This document shows positions 17,183 to 24,207 of a stretch of 64,000 bases of DNA, in pieces (position 1 is the stretch's first letter; each line of letters starts with the position of its first letter). The stretch spans positions 1 through 64,000 of the forward strand of contig NZ_JAEQMG010000048.1 of assembly GCF_016680995.1 (NCBI RefSeq). The letters run 5' to 3'. The notes beneath the pieces were generated by a model. It made no database searches, was not told the origin of the DNA, and worked only from the letters and a program-made list of their open reading frames with translations. The translations under genes were made by a program, and so were the position numbers. The DNA is from Ruminococcus difficilis (GTDB taxonomy: Bacteria; Bacillota_A; Clostridia; Oscillospirales; Acutalibacteraceae).

Positions 17183-18581
17183 ATGCTAACTCTCCCGTCA
17201 GGATCCAGTTCCTAGCCTGAGTGATCCTGACGTTATGAAAGTCGCCGATCAGGCTGTCGTCGCCGTCGAATTCGACGATGATATTGCCGGATGTTCTGCC
17301 GCAGAGCCTGCCCTCTTTCTTCGCCTTTTCTTCGACGAGCACCTTCTCCACTCTGCCGACCATGGAGGCGCATCGCTCGGCGGCGATCTCCTCCTGCACG
17401 GCTAATAGCTCGCGGAACCACTTGCCCTTCTCTTCATCAGAGACGGGGTCGTCCATCTTGGCGGCGGGGGTGCCGTTGCGGGGTGAGAAGATGAAGGTGA
17501 ACAACGAGGTGAAGCCCACCTCGCGAATCAGCGACAAGGTCTGCTGAAAATCCTCATAGGTCTCGCCGGGAAAGCCGACGATGACGTCGGAGGTCAGGGA
17601 TACATCGGGGATACGCGCTTTGGCGTAGTTGACGATATCGAGGTACTTCGCGCGGTCATAGTGACGGTTCATCGCCTTGAGCACCCGATCCGATCCCGAC
17701 TGGAACGGCAGGTGCAGATGGAGCGAGATATGCTCGCTTTCGGCGATGGTATCGATCAGCTCATGGGTGCAGTCCTTCGGGTGCGAGGTCATAAAGCGCA
17801 GCCAATAATCGCCGGGGATCTTGTCGATCTCGCCGATCAGCTGTGCGAAGGTCGGTCGCGGGTCGAGGCCCTTGCCGTAGCTGTTGACGTTCTGTCCGAG
17901 CAGGGTGATGTCCTTGTAGCCCTGTTCGATCATTTCCTTCGCTTCCGCAATGATGATCTCAGGCTGACGGCTGCGTTCTCTGCCGCGCACATACGGCACG
18001 ATGCAATAGGTGCAGAAGTTGTCACAGCCGTACATGATCGGCAGCCATCCCTTGAACTTGCCGTCACGGCAGGTCGGGATGCCCTCATAGACCTTCTTGT
18101 CGTCGTTATCGCGGACAAAGACGCGCGAGCCGTCCACGAGACTTTTATAGAGCAGTTCGGGGAACTCGTGCATACAGTGAGTGCCGAATACCAGTCCGAC
18201 GAACGGAAAACTGTCGTGGATCCGTTTCGCGACATGCTCCTGCTCCATCATACAGCCGCACAACGCGATCAGGATCTGCGGATGGCGGTGCTTGAGCTTT
18301 TTCAGAGCGCCGACGTTGCCGAACACCCTGTCCTCGGCGTGTTCGCGTACCGCGCAGGTGTTGAACAGGATGAAGTCCGCTTCTTCCGCATTCTCGGTGA
18401 AGCTGTAGCCGGCTTTTCGGAGCATACCCTTGATGCGCTCGCTGTCGGCGACATTCTGCTGACAGCCGTAGGTGCGGACATACGCCAGAGGAACATCACC
18501 GCGCTTGCGGATGCTCATCAGCTCGGCGGTCAGGTTCAGATATTCAATTTGACTGTCGGACATCTTGACGGTTTCAGACAA
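17181..18581 (-). CDS. miaB: tRNA-2-methylthio-N6-dimethylallyladenosine synthase
   Basis: 466 residues from a TTG codon at 18581, with GGAGG 8 bases upstream; the next ATG (seven codons on) lacks a site. The N-terminal UPF0004 domain has cluster cysteines C40 (YGCQQN), in FNTCAVRE and in LCGCMMEQE; the radical SAM core has CDNFCTYC (about 185-192); a TRAM domain closes the protein. MiaB adds the methylthio group to i6A37 made by MiaA. It heads the cluster miaB-ylbF-mutS-mutL-miaA and is preceded by a good promoter at 18768-18796. Confidence 0.96.
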   Translation of the reverse strand: MSETVKMSDSQIEYLNLTAELMSIRKRGDVPLAYVRTYGCQQNVADSERIKGMLRKAGYSFTENAEEADFILFNTCAVREHAEDRVFGNVGALKKLKHRHPQILIALCGCMMEQEHVAKRIHDSFPFVGLVFGTHCMHEFPELLYKSLVDGSRVFVRDNDDKKVYEGIPTCRDGKFKGWLPIMYGCDNFCTYCIVPYVRGRERSRQPEIIIAEAKEMIEQGYKDITLLGQNVNSYGKGLDPRPTFAQLIGEIDKIPGDYWLRFMTSHPKDCTHELIDTIAESEHISLHLHLPFQSGSDRVLKAMNRHYDRAKYLDIVNYAKARIPDVSLTSDVIVGFPGETYEDFQQTLSLIREVGFTSLFTFIFSPRNGTPAAKMDDPVSDEEKGKWFRELLAVQEEIAAERCASMVGRVEKVLVEEKAKKEGRLCGRTSGNIIVEFDGDDSLIGDFHNVRITQARNWILTGELA

Positions 18582-18597
18582 ATTGTATTCCTCCGTT

Positions 18598-18700
18598 CGT
18601 CGTCACTCGCCGTATTCGGCAGGCATATCCGGTTGGTATGCCTTGACCTCATGTGGCGGTTCCTCCTCTCCCCAAAAAGCAGGGGCTTTTTGGGGTCCCC
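18598..18700. repeat. Family D structured repeat, copy 2
   Basis: Nearly the same sequence as copy 1: hairpins GGCATA..TATGCC and CCCCAAAAAGC..GCTTTTTGGGG. It lies in the 5' leader of miaB, between its promoter and its start codon. Confidence 0.85.
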
Positions 18701-18767
18701 TATGATGATTCTTAAATATTATAGACAAATGCGCATATCTGCACATTATAATCCTATTATCCGTAGT

Positions 18768-18796
18768 ATTATAGCACAATATATCCGCCTTTTCAA
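18768..18796 (-). promoter_or_regulatory. Sigma-A-type promoter for miaB operon
   Basis: Minus strand TTGAAA (18791-18796), 17-base spacer, TATAAT (18768-18773). The predicted transcript would carry the family D repeat in its leader. Confidence 0.75.
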
Positions 18797-18829
18797 GCAT
18801 TTTCACGCAAAATATTGGGATGGCCGTAA

Positions 18830-18858
18830 AAGAAAGCCGCCTGTCAGCAAGACAGGCG
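18830..18858 (-). terminator. Rho-independent terminator of the 18867 gene
   Basis: Minus strand GCCTGTC-TTGCT-GACAGGC followed by GGCTTTCTTTT, directly after the stop of the gene ending at 18867. Confidence 0.8.
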
Positions 18859-18866
18859 ACGAAGGT

Positions 18867-19331
18867 TCATCTCCATATAAAATCAAACGCGTTGGCAAAG
18901 ACGCTGAGCCGATATTCACAGTCCCGATACTTGCGTTTCATTACACTATCGTGAGAGGAAAGCATCTGCAATTCGAGCTCGTCGTTATTCGAAACGGCCG
19001 CAAAGGTAAACCGCGCACGAAGCGACCGAAGGAAATCGACCAATATATCATAATCCATCTTCATACATTTGAACCTCTCCCCTTTCAAAATGCAAAGGGT
19101 CGGTTCATTCAAATCCTCAACGGGGAAGGTGTGCAGGTGGATCTCGAGCGTACATTCCCGATAGTCCTTGTATCGCTCATAGTAGGTTTCATCGGAATAA
19201 TCCTCGCGAAAGATCCTGAATTCACCGAAGGTCAATCTCAAAATGTCGTTCTCATAAGCGGCGTCGGTCAGAAGCTGGTCGTGCAGCATACTGAACTGCA
19301 CCCTGAACTCGTTATAGTCAAAATGTCGCAT
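18867..19331 (-). CDS. Unrecognised 154-residue acidic/aromatic protein
   Basis: I do not recognise a family. The protein starts MRHFDYNEFRVQF, is rich in acidic and aromatic residues (about 14 Tyr and 17 Phe by eye), has no signal peptide or membrane segment, and reads as an alpha/beta cytosolic protein (LRLTFGEFRIFRED, CTLEIHLHTF, DILVDFLRSLRARFTFAAVSNNDELELQML). It has its own good promoter (19347-19375) and terminator (18830-18858), so it is a monocistronic, probably real gene. It lies between yunB and miaB. Confidence 0.75.
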   Translation of the reverse strand: MRHFDYNEFRVQFSMLHDQLLTDAAYENDILRLTFGEFRIFREDYSDETYYERYKDYRECTLEIHLHTFPVEDLNEPTLCILKGERFKCMKMDYDILVDFLRSLRARFTFAAVSNNDELELQMLSSHDSVMKRKYRDCEYRLSVFANAFDFIWR

Positions 19332-19346
19332 TTTATCACCGCACCC

Positions 19347-19375
19347 AGTTTAACACAGCATCCGACACAAGTCAA
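19347..19375 (-). promoter_or_regulatory. Sigma-A-type promoter for the 18867 gene
   Basis: Minus strand TTGACT (19370-19375), 17-base spacer, TAAACT (19347-19352). The -35 box overlaps the last codon of yunB. Confidence 0.65.
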
Positions 19376-20016
19376 TATGATACCACGCCGCTGTAGGACG
19401 GTACCGTGCCGACGATGACGGTCTGGGCGATCTCGAAGGCGGATTCGGTGCTCACGGTCTCGCCGACGCGTATCGGACCGTAGATCAAGAGATCCACATA
19501 CACGGTGACGGTGATGTGGTGGACGGTCTGGTTGACGCCCGCGGACGCAAAGCTGCTTTGGAATTCGCAGGATACGGTTTGGGTGCTGTCGACGGAGAAG
19601 GGGATCTCGGGGCCGAAGTTCGACAGGAACACCAAGCCCGTGAAATTGCCGAGCCGTACGCTGATGCCCTGTGAATGGGACAGGCTGTCGATGCGATCCT
19701 GCGCGTGTTCGGTGATGTAGGTCTTGGCGGCATTGACGAAGGCGGCGTTGGTCGAGATCGCTGCGACGGAGCCGTTGTCATAGGTGATGTCGCACATCCT
19801 GTTCCCTGTATCGGCATGCTCCTCCAAAAAGTCATCCACCGCCATGGTGACAGCCTGTTCGGACAGCGTTTGCATATCACGGATGATGACGTCGCGGAGC
19901 TGGTGCTTGACCGCAAGCTCCGCGTAGACGGTGAGCAGGATGAGGATCGCCATAAACACGGCGAGATATTTGCGGAGTTTGCGACGGACGGGGCTTGGTT
20001 TTTTGCGGCACAGCAT
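19372..20016 (-). CDS. yunB: Sporulation protein YunB
   Basis: 214 residues from the ATG at 20016 (GAGGTG 6 bases upstream); a GTG at 20025 is an alternative. A basic N-terminus leads into one membrane segment (about 14-33, YLAVFMAILILLTVYAEL), then an extracytoplasmic domain with the YunB pattern (AVTMAVDDFLEEH..., GITYDNGSVAAISTN-like and RVGETVSTESAFEIAQTVIVGTVPSYSG). In Bacillus yunB is a sigma-E gene needed for normal sporulation; its molecular role is unknown. Sits apart from other sporulation genes of the window. Confidence 0.85.
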   Translation of the reverse strand: MLCRKKPSPVRRKLRKYLAVFMAILILLTVYAELAVKHQLRDVIIRDMQTLSEQAVTMAVDDFLEEHADTGNRMCDITYDNGSVAAISTNAAFVNAAKTYITEHAQDRIDSLSHSQGISVRLGNFTGLVFLSNFGPEIPFSVDSTQTVSCEFQSSFASAGVNQTVHHITVTVYVDLLIYGPIRVGETVSTESAFEIAQTVIVGTVPSYSGVVSY

Positions 20017-20076
20017 CACGATCACCTCGTGATAGTGTATGCGGGAGGACGGATGGTGTGATCAAATCAGGTTTAT

Positions 20077-20337
20077 CGTAGGGACGAGCATTGCTCGTCC
20101 GCGTGGCATAAACGTTTGTTTCCTATCTCACGTTTTCGATAACGTAAACGCCCGTCATTCCGCGGATGGTCAATGACCATCCCTACGGAGAGATTGATTT
20201 GCTTTGCGTTTGGGTGGGAGATATTGGATAGGTTGCGGGAGGGTCGAGACCCTCCCCTACAATGGGGTTCATTTGCTTCGCGTTTAGGTGGGAGGTATTG
20301 GATAGGTTGCGGGAGGGTCGAGACCCTCCCCTACAAA
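20077..20337. repeat. Family C palindrome cluster
   Basis: GTAGGGACGAGCATTGCTCGTCCGC (20078), GCGGATGGTCAATGACCATCCCTACGG (20161), and two copies of GCGGGAGGGTCGAGACCC-TCCCCTACAA (20235 and 20307) separated by TTTGCTTCGCGTTTAGGTGGGAG words. Fills the gap 20017-20428 together with the terminator at 20353; no gene is seen there. Confidence 0.8.
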
Positions 20338-20352
20338 TAACAATTATACGAC

Positions 20353-20385
20353 AAAAAAGGCGGTACGACCGGAGTCGTACCGCCT
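20353..20385 (-). terminator. Rho-independent terminator of the zinc-ribbon protein gene
   Basis: Minus strand AGGCGGTACGAC-TCCG-GTCGTACCGCCT followed by TTTTTGT, about 45 bases after the stop of the gene ending at 20429. Confidence 0.9.
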
Positions 20386-20428
20386 ATGTTGATTGAATCG
20401 GATCGGCAAACGGGAAAGGGTTAACGGA

Positions 20429-20917
20429 TTATTTCTCTTCCGCTTTGTCCTCTGCCTTGTCTTCGGCTTTTGCATCAGCCTTTTTGTCCGCTTCTTCGAG
20501 CGCGTCGATATCCTCGTTGAGCTCGGAGAAGTCGAACTCGATCTCGGCGCCGCAGTAGGGGCAGTCGAGACCGCCCTCGATCAGCGCGTCTTCGTCAACG
20601 ATGGTCGTCTTGTCACACGCGGGGCAGGTGACCTCATAATACGCCTCGTCGTCGCTGAACTCGTCGGTATCCTTGTCGTAGGACACATAACCGCCGTCGC
20701 CGTAGATATCTTCTTCGACCTCGGCAAGATCCTCGTCGATCTCATCGACCTGGTTGCAGACCTCGTCCACGACCTCTTCCATCTCGACTACGTCGTATGC
20801 CATATCCTCGAGAAGATCGATCATCGCTTTGATGACCTTGACCTCGTCGCGGTTTTCATCGAGCTTTAATCCTTCGGCAAGACCGCGGATATAAGCGATT
20901 CTCTCAGTCAGATTCAT
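20429..20917 (-). CDS. CD1247 N-terminal-domain protein with zinc ribbon
   Basis: 162 residues from the ATG at 20917 (AAAGGAGATATT site). The first 45 residues (MNLTERIAYIRGLAEGL...VIKAMIDLLEDMA) match the small N-terminal domain named after Clostridioides CD1247. A very acidic helical stretch follows, then a C4 zinc ribbon (CPACDKTT...CPYCGAEIEFDF) and an Ala/Glu/Lys-rich tail (KADAKAEDKAEDKAEEK). Function is not known; zinc binding follows from the four cysteines. It comes after efp and may be cotranscribed, as only a family C palindrome separates them. Confidence 0.75.
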   Translation of the reverse strand: MNLTERIAYIRGLAEGLKLDENRDEVKVIKAMIDLLEDMAYDVVEMEEVVDEVCNQVDEIDEDLAEVEEDIYGDGGYVSYDKDTDEFSDDEAYYEVTCPACDKTTIVDEDALIEGGLDCPYCGAEIEFDFSELNEDIDALEEADKKADAKAEDKAEDKAEEK

Positions 20918-20964
20918 AATATCTCCTTTAAAATGAAACTTATGGAAACACAATTAAAATCATA

Positions 20965-20993
20965 GCGGGAGGAGCAAGCCCCTCCCCTACAAT
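20965..20993. repeat. Family C palindrome
   Basis: GCGGGAGGAGCAAGCCCCTC followed by CCCTACAA, between efp and the downstream gene. Confidence 0.8.
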
Positions 20994-21008
20994 TTTTTTG
21001 ATCAGCGC

Positions 21009-21566
21009 TTACGCTCTGCCCAGATACTCGCCGGTACGGGTATCGATCTGGATCATTTCGCCTTCCTCGATGAAGAGCGGAACCTTGATCTCAGCGCCGG
21101 TCTCAAGGGTAGCGGGCTTGGTCGCGTTGGTAGCGGTGTTGCCGGCAAAGCCGGGATCGGTCTGGGTGACCTGGAGCTCGACAAAGTTAGGCGGCTCTAC
21201 GCCGAATACGTTGCCCTTGTAGGACAGTACCTTGCAGACCATGTTCTCTTTGACGAACTTGAAGCTGTCGCCGAGGATAGAAGCGTTGATCGGGATCTGC
21301 TCCCATGTCTCGGTATCCATGAAGTAGTAAAGATCGCCGTCGTTGTAGCTGTACTCCATATCCTTTCTGTCAATGAAAGCGGTGGGGTACTTATCGTTGG
21401 GGTTGAAGGTCTTTTCAACAACCGCGCCGGTAATCACGTTGCGGATCTTGGTTCTGACAAAAGCGGCACCCTTACCGGGCTTTACGTGCTGGAACTCGAT
21501 GATGGAAACAACCTGTCCATCCATTTCAAATGTTACGCCGTTTCTGAAATCGCCGGCAGAAATCAT
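21009..21566 (-). CDS. efp: Translation elongation factor P
   Basis: 185 residues, exactly the standard length, from the ATG at 21566 (8 bases after AGGAGG); the ATG two codons upstream is too close to the site. Three beta-barrel domains are recognisable (KOW-like start [17 protein letters not shown], centre [15 protein letters not shown]-terminal [12 protein letters not shown]...TGEYLGRA). The tip residue is Lys32 in KPGKGAAFV, the usual modification site. EF-P relieves ribosome stalling at polyproline. Clostridia commonly place it after an M24 peptidase gene, as here. Confidence 0.97.
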   Translation of the reverse strand: MISAGDFRNGVTFEMDGQVVSIIEFQHVKPGKGAAFVRTKIRNVITGAVVEKTFNPNDKYPTAFIDRKDMEYSYNDGDLYYFMDTETWEQIPINASILGDSFKFVKENMVCKVLSYKGNVFGVEPPNFVELQVTQTDPGFAGNTATNATKPATLETGAEIKVPLFIEEGEMIQIDTRTGEYLGRA

Positions 21567-21611
21567 AATCATTTCCTCCTAATGTCTAATTTGAACAGTC
21601 TTGTGTCATGA

Positions 21612-21777
21612 TCGGTTGAGATTGCCACAGGCTTCGCCTTCGCAATGACAATGAATGTCGAGATTGCCACAGGCTTCGCCTTCGCAATGACAATGAATGT
21701 CGAGATTGCCACAGGCTTTGCCTTCGCAATGACAATGAATGTCGAGATTGCCACAGGCTTTGCCTTCGCAATGACAA
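21612..21777. repeat. Four tandem family A palindromes in the efp leader
   Basis: Four copies of a 42-base unit (GTCGAGATTGCCACAGGC - TTC or TTT - GCCTTCGCAATGACAATGAAT). Copies 1-2 have TTC and copies 3-4 TTT in the loop. They lie between the predicted efp promoter (21805-21834) and the start codon, so they would be transcribed. Confidence 0.9.
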
Positions 21778-21804
21778 AGGATCATGACGAACCTTAACTT
21801 AATT

Positions 21805-21834
21805 ATTATACAGGCAAAGTACGGAAAAAGTCAA
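21805..21834 (-). promoter_or_regulatory. Promoter upstream of efp
   Basis: Minus strand TTGACT (21829-21834), 18-base spacer, TATAAT (21805-21810), about 230 bases before the efp start. Confidence 0.7.
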
Positions 21835-21892
21835 TACTTTCAAAGAATTATATTGTAAATAGGTCACTCGCGTGTTACAACACGCTCAAACA

Positions 21893-22004
21893 TAGATACA
21901 ATTCCTCACCCGCCTTTTGGCGGGAGCCTCCTCGCCGGAAGCGGCTCCCCCCTTGTCCTCCGGACATTCCCCCAACGGGGGTACCTTTACCAAAGGGAGC
22001 CTTT
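21893..22004. repeat. Family B composite repeat
   Basis: TACAATTCCTCACCCGCC-TTTT-GGCGGGAG, CCGGAAGCGG, TGTCC-TCC-GGACA, CCCCCAACGGGGG and TTTACCAAAGGGAGCC stand in a row: a family B frame with extra hairpin modules. The gap 21567-22032 holds this, the tandem family A copies and the efp promoter. Confidence 0.8.
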
Positions 22005-22032
22005 TAGGGCGATCGCCGCATCGGAACAGCCG

Positions 22033-23100
22033 CTAAATCACAGTAAACTCCTTGGAGATCTGAGCGAGGTCAACGGGAGTATCGCCTTTCACCAGCACCA
22101 TATCCTCGATACGTACGCCGAATTCTTCGGGCAGATAGATGCCGGGTTCATCGGTGATCACCATGTTGTCCCGCAGCACGGTACGGTTCGTTTTGTAGAC
22201 GGCGGGGGCTTCATGGATATCCAGCCCGACGCCGTGACCGGTGCTGTGACCGAAGTATTCGCCGTAGCCGCAGCTCTCGATATGGTCGCGCGCGGCGGAA
22301 TCCACATCAGCGGCGGTATTGCCCGCCTTGATCGCGCGAAGGGCTTTGAGGTGCGCCTGCAGGACGGTCTCATAGATCATCCTCATTTCGTCGGTGGCGC
22401 AGCCGACGGCAACAGTTCGGGTCATATCGCTGTGGTAGCCCTCGTACACCGCGCCGATATCAAAGGTGAAGAAATCGCCGTCCCTGACGATCCTGTCCCC
22501 CGGCACACCGTGCGGTAAAGACGTATTCTCCCCCGTCACACAGATCAGATCGAACGCCACGCGCTCGCCGCCGTAGAGCTTGATCAGATGCTCGAGCTCG
22601 ATCGCGATATGGCGCTCCGTGACACCGGGCTTGAGGATATTGAGCACCTCGGTATAGGCGCGTTCGGTGATGCGCTGGGCGGTGACGATCTTTTCGACCT
22701 CTTGCTTCATCTTGCACATCCTGATCCGGTTCAGCTCGGCGGACAGTCCGTCGGTGAGGACAGCGGGGATGAACGATTCTTCCAGCTCATGACAGCGCGC
22801 GACCGTCACACTCTCGCCTTCGATATAAACGGATCGGATGTTCCAATCAAGAAAAACGCGATTCAGATCATCGATCAACCGAACAAAGCGCACGACCTCC
22901 AACGGCGGCTCTACACAGCGGGTCGCCGCCTCATAATAGCGGAAGTCAAGCATCAATACAGATCGGTTTTTCGTGACAAGGATCGCGCCCGCGGACGAAT
23001 GGAACCCGCTGAGATAGCGGCGGTTCACCTCGCTCGTCACCAATGCGGCGGTGTTTTCATCGGGCAGGAAATCCTGTATACTCTGAATCGCAGTCATCAT
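22033..23100 (-). CDS. M24-family Xaa-Pro aminopeptidase
   Basis: 355 residues: a creatinase-like N-terminal domain and a pita-bread catalytic domain with all five metal ligands visible (two Asp in DIGAVYEGYHSDMTRTVAVG, His in GHSTGHGVGLDIHE, Glu in TDEPGIY, Glu in GVRIEDMV). It removes N-terminal residues preceding proline, probably in the cytosol as no signal is present. The start overlaps the lipoprotein stop (TAATG), so the genes are coupled. Such peptidases often precede efp. Prolidase specificity is also possible. Confidence 0.93.
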   Translation of the reverse strand: MMTAIQSIQDFLPDENTAALVTSEVNRRYLSGFHSSAGAILVTKNRSVLMLDFRYYEAATRCVEPPLEVVRFVRLIDDLNRVFLDWNIRSVYIEGESVTVARCHELEESFIPAVLTDGLSAELNRIRMCKMKQEVEKIVTAQRITERAYTEVLNILKPGVTERHIAIELEHLIKLYGGERVAFDLICVTGENTSLPHGVPGDRIVRDGDFFTFDIGAVYEGYHSDMTRTVAVGCATDEMRMIYETVLQAHLKALRAIKAGNTAADVDSAARDHIESCGYGEYFGHSTGHGVGLDIHEAPAVYKTNRTVLRDNMVITDEPGIYLPEEFGVRIEDMVLVKGDTPVDLAQISKEFTVI

Positions 23101-23681
23101 TAGATCAGTCCGTAGTTAATGGATGAAATATTGTAGTTGTCGTCGTACAGAATAACGGTGTGGTAGCCGTCGCCTGTATAGTGATCGGTTCTCAGATCAG
23201 TGCCGGAGGGATCGACCAAAAACGGGAAGTAGGCAACCGGATCGGTAGACTGCACCTTTGTGACGTTATCGCCCTCTTTGAGCAGATCAAACTTGCCGCG
23301 GGTCTCGGTAACGCGGTACATGCTGTGCAGACGATCTCTCTTGACCCACTCGCCTTTTTCATTGAAGCGGAGTAAAAGAATCCTGGTGTTGCCGATATAA
23401 TAAACGGCATAACCGTCATCGTCTTTTCTCAGGCACTGGATCTCGTACTTGTCGTGCAGCTTCTTGGTGTTGATCTTCTCATCATCGAGCATGAATTGAT
23501 AAATCTTGTCAAGCTCGGTATCCTTGTAGCCCTTGGTGCAGAGTTCAAAGGCACTGCGGGTCGTATCGGACAGCGCGACCGGGAAATTCGGCTCGTTGGA
23601 CTTGCAGCCCGTCAGACAGGCTGACAGCACCATCACGGCACACAACAGGATCAGGATCGGTTTTTGGATTATCTTTTGCAT
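23100..23681 (-). CDS. Predicted lipoprotein of unknown function
   Basis: 193 residues from the ATG at 23681 (MQKIIQKP; AAGAGGTG site), which gives a classical lipoprotein signal: basic start, hydrophobic core LILLCAVMVLSAC and lipobox LTGC at about 25-28. The longer in-frame start at 23735 would bury it. The mature part is beta-rich and Tyr/Asp-rich (YKDTELDKIYQFML..., NTRILLLRFNEKGEWVKRDRLHSMYRV, HTVILYDDNYNISSINYGLI). I recognise no family. It is translationally coupled to the aminopeptidase gene and would be an LspA substrate. Confidence 0.8.
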   Translation of the reverse strand: MQKIIQKPILILLCAVMVLSACLTGCKSNEPNFPVALSDTTRSAFELCTKGYKDTELDKIYQFMLDDEKINTKKLHDKYEIQCLRKDDDGYAVYYIGNTRILLLRFNEKGEWVKRDRLHSMYRVTETRGKFDLLKEGDNVTKVQSTDPVAYFPFLVDPSGTDLRTDHYTGDGYHTVILYDDNYNISSINYGLI

Positions 23682-23780
23682 AGTAGTAACACCTCTTGGT
23701 GAAAGTTCATCGGATGAACGCGGCTCATTGATCATTCTATCAACAAATAAGCGCGCATCGTGTCGTTATGACCGTATTAC

Positions 23781-23808
23781 AAAAAACGGACAGGATGACC
23801 TGTCCGTT
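23781..23808 (-). terminator. Rho-independent terminator of rpsU
   Basis: Minus strand ACGGACAGG-TCAT-CCTGTCCGT followed by TTTTTG, 11 bases after the rpsU stop. Confidence 0.9.
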
Positions 23809-23818
23809 CGTTTGTTGA

Positions 23819-23995
23819 TTATCTGTACTTACGCTTGCGAGCAGCCTCGGACTTCTTTTTACGCTTTACAGAAGGCTTCTCGTAAGCCTCTCTCTTACGA
23901 ACCTCGGCGATGACGCCGGCGCGCGCGCACTGCTTTTTGAAGCGGCGCAGAGCGCTCTCTAAGGATTCGTTTTCCTTGAGCCTTACTTCTGACAT
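23819..23995 (-). CDS. rpsU: 30S ribosomal protein S21
   Basis: 58 residues from the ATG at 23995 (site GGGAGGGAAATAC). The sequence [23 protein letters not shown], then a Lys/Arg tail ([15 protein letters not shown]), is typical S21, which binds near the 3' end of 16S rRNA in the small subunit. It has its own consensus promoter (24050-24078) and terminator (23781-23808), so it is monocistronic here, not joined to yqeY/gatB as in some relatives. Confidence 0.97.
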   Translation of the reverse strand: MSEVRLKENESLESALRRFKKQCARAGVIAEVRKREAYEKPSVKRKKKSEAARKRKYR

Positions 23996-24049
23996 GTATT
24001 TCCCTCCCATCCGCCAAAAGGCAGGGGTTATTCGCATAATGCTTCATTG

Positions 24050-24078
24050 ATTATACAATAATGTACCCGAAGTGTCAA
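24050..24078 (-). promoter_or_regulatory. Consensus sigma-A promoter of rpsU
   Basis: Minus strand TTGACA (24073-24078), 17-base spacer, TATAAT (24050-24055): both boxes perfect. Confidence 0.85.
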
Positions 24079-24153
24079 GGGTAAAGCCCCAATTTGTAGA
24101 ATTTTGCCAATATTCAGCGTTAAATTTTTACAAATCGGAGAATAGACATTTGA

Positions 24154-24187
24154 AAACCGGCGCGGGCAAATACCACCCGCGCCGGTT
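24154..24187 (-). terminator. Rho-independent terminator of the surface protein gene
   Basis: Minus strand AACCGGCGCGGG-(9 bases)-CCCGCGCCGGTT then TTC, 20 bases after the stop at 24208. The stem is very GC-rich; the T run is short. Confidence 0.8.
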
Positions 24188-24207
24188 ATAATTCAATTAA
24201 AGAAATA

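Noticed and set aside
17661..19418. A 585-residue open frame on the plus strand
   Set aside because: It lies antisense to miaB, then runs through a family D repeat, a promoter and the 18867 gene; a shadow caused by codon bias.
21612..21777. Possible small CRISPR array
   Set aside because: The units are contiguous 42-base copies with no variable spacers of constant length; they are tandem family A palindromes, and no cas gene is nearby.
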